Source of the DNA: Solen grandis
Taxonomy: Eukaryota > Mollusca > Bivalvia > Adapedonta > Solenidae
Length of the DNA: 64,000 bases
NCBI GenBank assembly: GCA_021229015.1
Contig: CM037782.1
Coordinates: 61,453,187-61,517,186 of the forward strand
Direction: 5' to 3'
Below are positions 10,203-19,633 of the stretch, piece by piece. The position numbers were made by a program, and so were the translations under genes. The first letter of the stretch is position 1. Each line of letters starts with the position of its first letter. The notes under the pieces are model-generated. The model searched no databases. It had not been told where the DNA came from and saw only the letters and a list, made by a program, of their open reading frames with translations.

Positions 10203-11353
10203 CTAACAAAAAGAAGATAATCGACGTCTAATACCTCGATTTGAGAGAGACATTGAAGGAGATATCTAGGGGGAAATTTACTGTGGATTTTAATATACGG
10301 GCATTTAATCTCTATTGCAACTTTTGTCGTTTTGATTCGCCGATCATCCCTTAAACTTCCATCAGGCGACACTACAACAAATACTTCACTGCTTTCAGTT
10401 TTAATAGGAAGACAACCTTCTTCACAAAAAATTAATTCCGGCTCCAGAACAGGTATCACTTTTCCAACAATTGTCGCAACAGCATTAACTTCATTTTCAA
10501 CACCATGTTCCATTGCATTTTTCTGTTGTGTAGTTGGTTCTTTGCCCTCAATTCCGCATACAACTTTCTCAAAATGATCTTTTTGTCGATTTAAACCTTC
10601 CCCGCCAAGTGCAGTATAAAAAGTGCTACCTGTCACTTTTGCCAGTTTTCGAAGTTCAAACCATTCTTCAGTTCGTTGTTTCAGAAACCGTTTACTTTCT
10701 GTGTTATTTTGGGAATCTCTTTTCTGCGTGTCAATGTCAGCATATAGAGAGGATGAGAACAGATTTATACTTTTGCCAGACACATATTTTTTCCCATTCA
10801 AAGATGCAATAACTACGCAAATTCTTTCAGTAACATCAACAGCATGCTTTAGGTAATCGTCTATGTCATGAACAAAAGCAATGATAGCACCAACTGCATA
10901 CACATATTTTCCCCTTCTCCAGTTACTTTCACCTCCTCTTTCTATTAACTTGAGCTTGCAGTATTCTTTCTTTTGCCGGATTTCACGCACAGAAAAAATA
11001 TTTGCTGAAATTTGCTTCAGTGTACCATACAGAATACTTATTAGTTTCGTTTTATAGACATGAGGAAGGTCTTTTATATTTGACATCCGAGACTGCAAAT
11101 CATGTAAGTGCATCTGTGTTTCAGACATTTCCACAATGATGCTGTTAAACAGATCCCTCCTTTCACCTAGTGTTTGGCCAATTTCATATCCTAAAAGATC
11201 AACATCACCAGAAGTATGAGTAAGACCCATCTTCAGTTTTTTACCGTCAAATATCAGGCATGCGGACTGGTGAGAGAAACTACTAGCAAGCATTTGTATG
11301 ATGTCAGCATATATCCCTGGTTTCCTTTCCCCTTTCACACTTATAAGGATCAA
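10136..11353 (-). CDS. YqaJ/lambda-exonuclease-like nuclease segment
   Basis: This 405-codon open frame carries two things. Near residue 36 is IFDGKKLKMGL followed by GDVDLLGYEIG, which resembles the first strands of an RNase H-fold transposase with its first Asp. From about residue 222 is a YqaJ domain: TEEWFELRK with W231 and R235, TGS at 241-243, EHGVENEVNA with E286/E288, VSPDG with D331, IEIKCPY with the E348-x-K350 catalytic pair, and PPRYLLQCLSQ with conserved Gln. YqaJ enzymes (PD-(D/E)XK fold) are metal-dependent exonucleases acting in recombination. All the key residues seem present. The frame is entered from the 11304-11744 segment and left into the 8002-10202 segment, both by one-base shifts. 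The TTG at 11353 is not the true start. Confidence 0.82.
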   Translation of the reverse strand: MILISVKGERKPGIYADIIQMLASSFSHQSACLIFDGKKLKMGLTHTSGDVDLLGYEIGQTLGERRDLFNSIIVEMSETQMHLHDLQSRMSNIKDLPHVYKTKLISILYGTLKQISANIFSVREIRQKKEYCKLKLIERGGESNWRRGKYVYAVGAIIAFVHDIDDYLKHAVDVTERICVVIASLNGKKYVSGKSINLFSSSLYADIDTQKRDSQNNTESKRFLKQRTEEWFELRKLAKVTGSTFYTALGGEGLNRQKDHFEKVVCGIEGKEPTTQQKNAMEHGVENEVNAVATIVGKVIPVLEPELIFCEEGCLPIKTESSEVFVVVSPDGSLRDDRRIKTTKVAIEIKCPYIKIHSKFPPRYLLQCLSQIEVLDVDYLLFVSWTQEELLYTKSTETKSCSMQR

Positions 11354-11744
11354 ATGATCTTAATACTTTCTGATCAGGAACAGCAAAATTAATTTCCGCC
11401 AAATTTGGTGAATATAGACCGAGAGATGTCACTTTTTGATCTACATCGGAATGGCTTTTATATCCTCCCATAAAATGTATGAATCTTCCACCAAACATCC
11501 TCCAACCAATTTTCCAAAACGATTTAGTCTGTGCAGAATATCTCATGGTCGTAGTTGTTTTATTTTCAAACCACTGAACAACTTCTAGCCATAATAGGAG
11601 TGCAATATTTGTCAGCGGAAACCTCTTTTCTTTCACTTGTCTAAAAAATGAGAGAAACATAAGATCAAGGTCACCATTTTTGGATAATTCTTCTATTACC
11701 TCTGGCAATATGTCATTTCTTTCAAAGTTCTGTCTGGCATCGAA
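11304..11744 (-). CDS. Segment of the transposase gene before the first catalytic Asp
   Basis: The segment is open for about 147 codons, from just after a TGA at 11745-11747 to a stop at 11304. It begins with ILPEVIEELSKNG and contains many aromatic residues (WKIGWRMFGGRFIHF) and FAVPDQKVLRSF. The last resembles the motif that precedes the catalytic core in P/THAP/KDZ-like transposases. The frame then moves to that of the YqaJ-bearing segment near 11350. It is not an independent protein. Confidence 0.6.
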   Translation of the reverse strand, partial: FDARQNFERNDILPEVIEELSKNGDLDLMFLSFFRQVKEKRFPLTNIALLLWLEVVQWFENKTTTTMRYSAQTKSFWKIGWRMFGGRFIHFMGGYKSHSDVDQKVTSLGLYSPNLAEINFAVPDQKVLRSFDPYKCERGKETRDIC

Positions 11745-12217
11745 TCACTGTCCGTTGCTTCAGGTGACACATCTCCGGTGTATGTATCCGATTTTTGGTT
11801 TTCCAAAAGTGGCGTCCATTCATCATTCGCAATGATTTTATCAAGGGAAGCAAATTCAGTTTCTGAAAAATTTTGTTCAGAAGCAGTGTCTGTGTCAGAT
11901 TCTGTATCATTTCTTTTAATTTCTAATACTGAATCTCTATTCTTCTGACTCACTGAATTTTCGAGTTTTTCTTGAAATAAACATCTCAATGAATTACTTT
12001 TCCTCCTCTTGTGAACGGGTGAGAATTTATATAATGGAGATCTAAACGACTGACGTATTGGTGTTTTCGATGGTGTGTTGAAGAACTTCCTTTTCTTTGA
12101 ACTATTTTCTGTTTTCTGGGAAAGGCTGTTTTTAATTACCTTTGTGCTCAAAACTTTCCGCCTTTTATACAATTTTTTAGGCCTTTGTAAGGTCAAGTGA
12201 GTTTTTGTCTTTCCCAT
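11696..12217 (-). CDS. N-terminal basic/acidic segment of the transposase gene
   Basis: The proposed start is ATG at 12217 (MGKTKTHLTL), with A at -3 and G at +4. It lies just after a splice acceptor (TATCTTTTCAG, exon from 12220). The longer frame to 12259 would start inside the polypyrimidine tract, so I reject that start. The first 100 residues are rich in Lys, Arg and Ser (possible nuclear localisation and DNA contact) and the rest is acidic (NDTESDTDTASE). No known DNA-binding fold is recognised. Splicing from the right-TIR exon would not be in frame with this ATG, so either this ATG is used on its own or a further break exists. Confidence 0.6.
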   Translation of the reverse strand: MGKTKTHLTLQRPKKLYKRRKVLSTKVIKNSLSQKTENSSKKRKFFNTPSKTPIRQSFRSPLYKFSPVHKRRKSNSLRCLFQEKLENSVSQKNRDSVLEIKRNDTESDTDTASEQNFSETEFASLDKIIANDEWTPLLENQKSDTYTGDVSPEATDSDSMPDRTLKEMTYCQR

Positions 12218-12269
12218 GATCTGAAAAGATAAAAAGGTTTTCCATTCAATCTTTAACATGTTAATGAAT

Positions 12270-12834
12270 ATGCACGAAAGTCACTGTCGAATACTAAACA
12301 GTATAGGGATTAACACATCAATCTGTCACCAGAAATAACATTTGATGTGCCTACAGTAAACTGGAAATGGATGACAAAAAACGCTTTGTGAAACTTAGCT
12401 TCATTTATTTTATCCGTGTAGCTTAGCATTTCTTATTTTCATTGAAATATCATTAAATTGACAAAATCAATGCATGCGCATATCATAGATATAGTCAAAT
12501 ATGGATTGGGTGTCTTCTAAGATAGCTGTGGTGAGAAGTACTACTTTCTAGAGGCGATTAAGTCGAGAATTAGGTTTATTCCGTGAAGCTTATCACGGAA
12601 AAAAATTGTCATCAATGACAATTTGAAAGCATTCCAGAACTTGCAGAAATGATTGTGTAAAGAGAATGGTATCAATGGACGCGGAATTTTTTTCTTCATA
12701 TGATAGGCTAGGTCTCGAAAAGCGGTTCGGTAATACCTAATCACAAACTTTGAAAACGTTGTACTTACCGGTGGTTTTGGTCGGCCATTTTCCGTGAAGC
12801 TTATCATAACAATGTCACGTGATTCCCCACAGTG
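12270..12834 (-). repeat. Right terminal inverted repeat
   Basis: This is the inverted partner of 3730-4294. It carries the same E-box, ATG with GTAAGT donor (12788-12767 on the minus strand), and GCTTCACGGA words, including ones within 12582-12600 and at 12791-12800. The differences from the left copy are small, about one in twenty by eye. Confidence 0.88.
12769..12788 (-). other. Candidate 5' exon of the transposase gene in the right TIR
   Basis: ATGGCCGACCAAAACCACCG followed by GTAAGT is identical to exon 1 of the zinc-finger gene. Splicing to the acceptor at 12221 joins it to the transposase exon but out of frame with the ATG at 12217, giving a short upstream frame of about 15 codons. 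It may be a leader exon or a broken coding exon. Confidence 0.45.
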
Positions 12835-12839
12835 AATTC
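12835..12839. repeat. Target site duplication AATTC, right
   Basis: It matches 3725-3729 exactly and directly follows CCCCACAGTG, the right tip of the element. Confidence 0.85.
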
Positions 12840-12841
12840 TG

Positions 12842-13010
12842 CACTGCCAGATGAGAAAAATGTAGTTGGCAAGGTGACAGGATAATATGACTGGGTGTGG
12901 TATCATGCCACATTTCTACGGCGTGATACTGTGGTTTAGCAGCACTATATATGTCTCCAAGTAACTGAACTTCTGTCGTGGGACGTTTAACCGAACAAAA
13001 TAAACAAACA
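12842..13010 (+). mobile_element. SINE family 2, 5' truncated copy
   Basis: It shares GTGACAGG/GTATCATGCC, GGCGTGATACTGTGG and the tail TGTCG-TGGGACGTTTAA with copies at 41088-41398 and 56946-57150, and ends in an A/C-rich tail (AAATAAACAAACA). It begins right beside the 9.1 kb transposon, so the transposon lies at its edge. The tRNA-like head is absent. Confidence 0.65.
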
Positions 13011-13459
13011 ACTTTATATGAAATATGAAACACCACTGAACCACGGTGTCCTTTACAACAATTCAAAATGTCATTAAAACGAGACAGTAAAAATGTCTGA
13101 TATTTTAAAACAATATTTCAGATACACAAGAATTGAGCAATTTCAGCTCTGTCATTTATTTAGTTTTTGATCAGAAGTTTTTCGCTTAGAATACTGATTA
13201 AACTGAAGATACTGAAAAAAATCTAGACAATGAGATGAAGAATGACAATTTTTGTTTGGTTTTTGGTTCATCAATGTAACATCTGAACAAGCATCATTCT
13301 CTGAATAAATTAAATTTCTAATATTCCTATCACGTTGTTCTCAGGAAAAATAACGTTTTGTGCAGCCCATATATATTTACCATTTCTGAGCCTATGAGGT
13401 AAGGGTAAGATATACTCAAGACCCTTATAATATACAGCTTAAGTTATTTCTAAATTTCG

Positions 13460-13654
13460 TAAGGTAGTCCGTCCATCATTATAATATGCTAAAGGTTCAT
13501 CAAGTCTTCGTGGGAATTTTATAGTAAATGCCTTTGTAGACTTAGATCAAAAGATCCTGTAACCCCAATTCAATGGATCCTTGCATTTGAATGAAGTCTT
13601 TTATAAACATTTGGATGACTATGGTTATGATTCAATGATGGAAGGATTACCTTA
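13460..13654. mobile_element. MITE family A, TAAGGTAGTCC ends
   Basis: Terminal inverted repeats of about 21 bp: TAAGGTAGTCCGTCCATCAT at the left and the complement of TAAGGTAATCCTTCCATCAT at the right. Length is 195 bp and it is non-coding. A second copy is at 58174-58404. It abuts family B at the shared bases TTAAGG. Confidence 0.7.
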
Positions 13655-13813
13655 AGGTAAAGTCCCTGTAATGGTTCCGCTACGTCATGGACCACTTAAC
13701 ATCTACCAAGATAACCAATGTACCCTAATGAAACATTAGGAAACCTTTGTTATCTCCGTAAAAGTCCGCGAAGTCCGAAATGTAGCGGAACCATTACAGA
13801 TACTTTACCTTAA
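13652..13813. mobile_element. MITE family B, TTAAGGTAAAGT ends
   Basis: The left end TTAAGGTAAAGTCCCTGTAA and the right end (AACCATTACAGATACTTTACCTTAA) are inverted copies extending for about 30 bp (TGGTTCCGCTA / TAGCGGAACCA). The interior has a nested hairpin around CCTAATGAAACATTAGG. A truncated copy lies at 60567-60703. Confidence 0.7.
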
Positions 13814-16680
13814 AGAGGAACAAAGTTTGAACATATCGTCAAAGTAAGTATTTGAAATTACCATATGCCTATAAATTTTCTGGACGAGACGCAAATACAA
13901 AGAGCCAGTTTTCAGTAATATTTCGTATGTCAGTGTATGTATACGGTTCTAGACGTCAGATCGTGGGGACTACTTTCGATATGACTCCCGCAATGCATAT
14001 GCGCTACATAGTAAACGTAGATGAGCATTATTGTTTAAATGGATGGCACGAGGGGGAGGGGGTGTGATATAAAAATCATCCTCCATTAAAATATTCAAAT
14101 TTCTTGAGAAAATATAATTTACTAATTCAAACTTGAGTGTATGAAAAATCAACAAAAACATTTGTATGTAATAAAGGAAAATTTTGTTGAAGCAGCTTTC
14201 CGTGGCTTTGTATTTCGACGATTAGGAAACTTTCGGTCTCGTGATATATAAATTTCCCAATGCTACTCGTAGCAAAATACAAATATAGAAATGCTACTGC
14301 TACATGATCTTCCCTATATAATGCATATTGACCATGAGGTGGGTTGCACCAACAGCGACCTCTTCCGTGGAAGAATCTTTAAACAGAGTTGGAATCAGAT
14401 ACCGCGTAGGAAAATGTATTTATATTTTTATCAAAACTTACAATATAAATAGCTGCAATGTTATCGTTGACAATTCATTTTAAAAAGTATAAGTATCTCC
14501 CTATATGAATAAATCATTTGTAAAAGTATAAGTATCTCCCTATATGAATAAATCAGAAAATGGTTAATCTGATGATCATGGTATTTATGGGCAAAATCGT
14601 TGAATTATTCAGTATTTCTTTGAAAAAGCGGTGCATTTTATTTTTTACGAATATTTGTTCATTCACATGATAGCATATTATATATGCAAATAACTTTAAA
14701 AGAACTTGCTATAAATACTAAAGATAGAAGATGATTACCATTTATGTCTTGTTTTATATGGCAGGGTAATGTCAAAACCTGAATGTCTTGAAATAGAATG
14801 TAATTTTCATTCTTGAAATGGCAGAACATTTCAATATATTTTGAAAATTGAACAACCGTTTTGTCTTCACATAACCAAAATAAGGTACGGCGGACTGATA
14901 TACAAAATAGTTCATACTTATTTACGATGGGAGAACAGAGCACTGGAGGTGTATCAGAATCAGTTCGCTATAATGAAGCGACAGCTCTGTCTAGAGAAAG
15001 CACCCTAGAGACGGGAGACGGTGAGAACATTAGTCACCTATTCGTTCAAAAATTCATCTTGTGACCGAATGAATCCAGTCTATGTAGAACTTATAACCAA
15101 GAGCTGTCACATGGTGTTAAAAGTGAAATAAATGTACGTTCACGGCAATAAATTAACAATTTGTTTTTAATGAAATACTTAATGGCAGCCCTCAGGTGTC
15201 GAAACCTGCTAGCCTTTATCTTTGTTTTTAGAGTTTACCGTCGATGCTACTGTATTTCAGTCAAATAAAGATGTCAGGTATATTAATATTGAGAGTACAA
15301 TCAGCATCCGGGTAACAAAGCTGAATTAAGCATTCACAAAAATCATCCCTGTGACCAGACTAAATAGTGAGTGTTCAATATATATAAAAGTTCTTAGGAA
15401 ATGGGTACTCGTTTCCAATCTAATTTTCATATTTTTTTTCTATTAATGATAAAAAATATCTGATTAGGATTAACCAATGCATTGACATGCATAATATATA
15501 TGCATGTAAAGTGCGTATGTGAGCAAAAAGAGTTTTGGGGGGAACTCGTGACGAATAATAACGATATTTTTTTTAAATTCTTTTACGGCTATAAACAACA
15601 TGTTAATTAACATTCAACAATCGAACATAATTACTGTCAAGCACATGGATCTGTCATTTAACTGTTAGTGGAACCGTACTGCAGTTTTGCAACAACAATG
15701 ATATGACAAACTGTGACATGAATATTAAATTTCGCTGGTATCGAGAAATTGTAGGTTTGAGCATTCATAACAATCTATACACATTCATCAAGAGATAAAA
15801 GACAAAACACCAACATCATTTTGTCACATGAGTGTAACTAAAGGAAATGTTAAATGGTCACTTGTCTCGAAGGAGTGTTTTAAATAAATTTTATGTTAGA
15901 TGATGTTAGTCAGACAAATTACCCCGCATTGAATACTTTTAGATTATATCCAAATCTTGAGAGGAACTTTGCAAAACCCTTTTTTTTAATTTAAATCCGT
16001 TAAGTACAATTATTATTCAAATACACTGTGTTTCGTTTCAAAATCCACGTACATCATCTTTTAAAAGAAAATTGGTTAAAATTATCTAATAGTGTTCCTA
16101 TAATTATGAGTGATAAAGATATGCAATAAAGTTTAGATTAGTTCCCGAACTCAAATAGAATCTCGTCGAATTTGTAAAGTGTCTATTTAGGTTATACCAA
16201 TATTAAGAGGTGGTCAAGAAATTTGGAATTGTAATTTGAGTTAAAAGATGATATTAATCAACGTGTCGTGTATCATGCATTGAAAAATAAAACTACGCCG
16301 ATTCACGGATTTGTTGACATCAAAGTCTCATTGACAATGAAGTTTTCGTAGACCTAAACATGATGCTTATGTTTACGATACTATTTGTGGCCACCAAAAA
16401 TACTGTGAAAAATACATTTAAACTGACAGGGTTTCTGTTACAGTTAATTAACTAACGTACAAATATATTCTCTCATCATGTATATTGCCTTGAATGACAT
16501 ATGACGGCACGAGAGTCAATTAAACCCAAGACGGTGTCTAGTATATTGGAAAACTTCTGGAGATATAAGAGTTTTCTCTGAACGTCGCGAGTCTATAACA
16601 AACTATTCTCCATCAGACGTTTCCGGACGGAAAACATATGTTCCTGACAATGAGTATGTCTGTGATATAAAAACACACAT
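13814..16680. other. Non-coding, nothing recognised
   Basis: No gene or defined element is supported. A 29-bp stretch (AAAAGTATAAGTATCTCCCT and onward) is directly duplicated at about 14480-14560. Weak SINE family 2 similarity is possible near 15660-15715. Confidence 0.4.
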
Positions 16681-16800
16681 GTTTTCTTGTCCTCAGGTCC
16701 TTCACAGAAGGTTGATGTATTTAGGAATTGTGCTAATGTGACCCTACGTTTCTCAGTATGTACAAGGAGACAGATGTATATAAGCTTGCTTACACATAAA
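16680..16800 (+). repeat. 120-bp direct repeat, copy 1
   Basis: It runs from GTTTTCTTGTCCTCAGGTCC to GCTTGCTTACACATAAA and recurs at 17690-17810 with about eight differences. It does not encode anything I recognise. Copy 1 is followed at about 16826 by a run of about 21 T. Confidence 0.8.
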
Positions 16801-17530
16801 TACAAAATAGTAATTTGGATCGGTTTTTTTTTTTTTTTTTTTTTTTGGCAAATGTGTGTTTGTTTGTTCAATTAACTTTTTACTTAATAATCCATACCCA
16901 AATATATAAATGTCATATTGTAAATGTAAATTGTGTAGCCGTGCCCATTAATTTTGACCACAAGTGTTTGTAAATATTTAATTATGTATTTGATAATGCT
17001 GCCCACATTTTTTGGGGCCTTATCATGTTCAAAGAATAAATAAACTGTAAAACTGGAAAATGTAGTCAATATTGTGTAAATATAATTATTGGCACATGAA
17101 CACGTATAGTAAATTAAAAATGTACAGATAATTGCTCAATAATTAACATAAATAGTAATTTGCAGAATGAGGTAAAAACGTGCAAAAAGTGTAAACACCT
17201 AAACACAAATAGTATCTTGGATATGGTGTGTAAAAACAATTGCTTAAAAATAACTAAAATGAAGCACACACTTTACGTTGGAGAACAAAGTTAAAACGTC
17301 TAAATCATATAATAAAATTGGTAAAAATTTTAAAAAAAATTTTATAAAAAATGTTCATAAAAAAATTTTGTAATAAACTATTTGTTATGAATGCATTATT
17401 TCTTACATCAATTCTATTTGCAAGAAAATTGACACAAATCATAATGCCTGAACTCAAAAAAAAAAAAAAAAAAAGAAAGAGAAAAAAACATTTTCAATTC
17501 CGGATTTTCTTGCAAAAATCTGAATCAAAC

Positions 17531-17641
17531 TCAACATATCAAGTATCCACTCCAACCTTGTAACTCAACATATCAAGTATCCACTCCAACCTTATAACTC
17601 AACATATCAAGTATCCACTCCAACCTTATAACTCAACATAT
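17531..17641 (+). repeat. 34-bp minisatellite, about 3.3 copies
   Basis: The unit begins TCAACATATCAAGTATCCAC and ends CCAACCTTATAAC. It occurs three times with one or two differences and then a partial copy. It lies between the two 120-bp direct repeats. Confidence 0.85.
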
Positions 17642-17689
17642 ATACAGGTTGACGTAATGAAGGGATCATATGAAGGACCTCTCCGATAA

Positions 17690-17810
17690 GTTTTCTTGTC
17701 CTCAGGTCCTTCACAGAAAGTTGATGTATTAGAGGAATTGTGCTAATGTGACCCTGCGTGTCTCAGCATGTACAAGGAGACAGATGTATATGAGCTTGCT
17801 TACACATAAA
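17690..17810 (+). repeat. 120-bp direct repeat, copy 2
   Basis: Same order and ends as 16680-16800, about 1 kb downstream in the same orientation. No LTR features (TG/CA ends with target duplication) are evident, so a local segmental duplication is more likely than solo LTRs. Confidence 0.8.
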
Positions 17811-19633
17811 TTTGGAAAATCTATAAGTTGTAAGCAAATCTGTTCAGTCATATATATAAATTGAAAAAAAATATGTAACTATAATATTAGATTATTAGCC
17901 AATCATCGATCACTTTTGATCCTTTTTTTCTATTTTGATTTCGTGAAAAATGACATGTCGACTTTCACACGGGGGACCAGATTCAGCCTGTATATTGGAC
18001 GATATACAAATTATTTTTAAAAAGCGGCTATCTCGAAAGCTTTAGGTCTTACCAAGTTGCATGGTAGAAAATGTAACGAGCTGTGACCGCTGGTAAACTG
18101 GATTCTGCGATAGAGCAAATCATCCCAATCTGAATTCACTCGATTTTCATTTTGTGTTTTTACGCTCACCCGTATTATCGCAGATTTAAAATATACGCAA
18201 ACATGAAAAAAAAAATGCTTTTTATGGTTGAACGTTGAAAGGTTGCCTGTTGATGTAATTCAAATCTGTTTTTTTTTTTTTTTGTTTTTTTCAAAGAATT
18301 TTACCAAAGTTAAAAACGTGTGTGCGCTTCCATAAGAAATTGAACAAATTGATTGTTCGAATAAATTAGGTACACTTTTAAGGTTGCCAAAACGGTTTAC
18401 CCTACTTTACAAATTGAAAAAGAATGGTGAACCTACATGAAATTTTCCCCTGAAAACATGGACAATTGTTATTGTTTGTATTTCGCGAACAATCTCCATT
18501 TTTTAATTGCGTAAAGAGTTTATCTGTTGCGTTACTATGGAACGATATTAAAAACTCTTTGTATCCTTTAATAACGTCTGTATACGACTGTCGTTTGCTA
18601 TTGTGATAATGAGAGTTTTTGTCGGCTGCTAGATTATACGGAAATAACGTCAGTCCCATGGTAACAGCTGCTGCAGCCGACAAATTATAGCTGATGAAAG
18701 CTTTAATGCCTCGACATAGAAAAATGAAATTTCTCATCAGGGACTCCACGAAAATTAAATGCTATCGATATTGTATTATGCTATTATCTTTTATACACAG
18801 TAAATTAAGTCTGTGAATTTTTTAACATTATTTTTTGTATTGAATTATTTATTATAAGATTTTCAAGATTTTATTCATTCATTCCAGAAGGTCAATGACC
18901 CATGTGGACAAACAATTGTTTGTTGTTGACAGGTTTATATATAAGAAAATATATAGACAAATGTTTTTTTCATTAAACGAGTATCAGGACAATACAAGAC
19001 TATCCTGTTTTCATTTGGGACAATATTAGATTCTCGTTGATTTTTTTTTTTCACTTAAAAAGATAAGAGGGACACTTGTTGCGTATATTATATTTTTTTT
19101 TCTCGAAAACAATCTCAGTATTCAGCTGCTGGTGTTGAAATTGTACAAGCACAAACCATGGCGTATCTTTGATTATATATCGAATCGCCTCTATAATCAA
19201 ATAAAATCCAGCTAAGAAGAATTTGCATATAGTTACCCCACTTTCTCATTTACATGGAAATTTTATCTCTCTTACATTATGGTACAGAGGTTTCTAGAAT
19301 ATTAAATTTAACAAAATCAATCAAAGAACATTTCATCTCTTCTTTTCAGAGTTTTATAACTGTTACATACCTCCTTATACGAATAAATTGTAAGAAAATT
19401 GCGTGTTTTAGTAAAAAGTGCCCAATAATTCAACCCCTGAATGAAACGGAGAATAGAACTATAATGGCAATGTATAAGAATAATGCCTGAAATATATCTA
19501 TTATCGACACAAATGGCAGCATTTCATGCAATTCAAGCGACCACTGATCTTTACGACCATCATATTTATGTTCAGCAAAAGAATTCCGGGAGTGCATGTA
19601 GCCCCCTTCCTAATCTTGTCCGAGATATTCGTA
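17811..19633. other. Non-coding; one unrecognised minus ORF
   Basis: The minus frame 18749-18402 (115 codons) has no family resemblance I can name and lacks clear splice or start support. Several T-rich runs occur (about 18269-18300 and 19040-19100). Nothing else is supported. Confidence 0.3.

Larger units (their letters stand above)
7312..12217 (-). pseudogene. Frameshifted RNase H-fold transposase with inserted YqaJ nuclease
   Basis: This is one gene in four open segments plus two 3' exons. The segments are 12217-~11720 (basic N-terminus), ~11744-~11345, ~11360-~10180 and ~10202-8002. Breaks lie within 11696-11744, 11335-11365 and 10154-10202. Exons 7739-7602 and 7489-7312 continue in frame through AAAG|GTGAAT, ACTTCCAG, CCAAA|GTAAGC and TTTTCAG. 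The stop is at 7312-7314 and an AATAAA lies at 7304. In order the protein shows a Lys/Arg-rich and then acidic N-terminus, a FAVPDQKVLRSF stretch like the LPS-TLR motif of P/THAP/KDZ transposases, LIFDGKKLKMGL (candidate first Asp), a YqaJ domain, CSSFDGQWHG (second Asp), CIDSSHLLTRSR, and MLGETFFSEL (Glu). The catalytic triad is inferred by motif resemblance. No stops interrupt the segments. The copy is presumably inactive unless the breaks are assembly errors. Confidence 0.75.
3730..12834. mobile_element. 9.1 kb DNA transposon with YqaJ-bearing transposase and zinc-finger gene
   Basis: This is a two-gene DNA transposon of 9,105 bp. Seen directly: inverted terminal repeats of about 565 bp that start CACTGTGGGGAATCACGTGA, a perfect 5-bp target duplication AATTC, a plus-strand zinc-finger gene starting in the left repeat, and a minus-strand gene filling the right half. 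The minus gene has RNase H-type transposase landmarks split by a YqaJ nuclease domain. ISL2EU (PHIS) elements are known to carry YqaJ, but with 2-bp duplications and as a separate protein. Transib/RAG elements give 5-bp duplications and CAC ends, but the protein here does not look like theirs. P, THAP9 and KDZ transposases are the closest in motif style. The two repeats look about 95% identical by eye, and the main gene has three frame breaks, so this copy is probably not autonomous. Superfamily assignment remains open. Confidence 0.85.

Noticed and set aside
3730..12834. Polinton/Maverick element
   Set aside because: Polintons are larger with 6-bp duplications and AG tips, and carry polymerase B and integrase genes. 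None of these is present.
16680..17810. Small LTR element with the 120-bp repeats as LTRs
   Set aside because: No TG...CA ends, primer-binding site or target duplication found.
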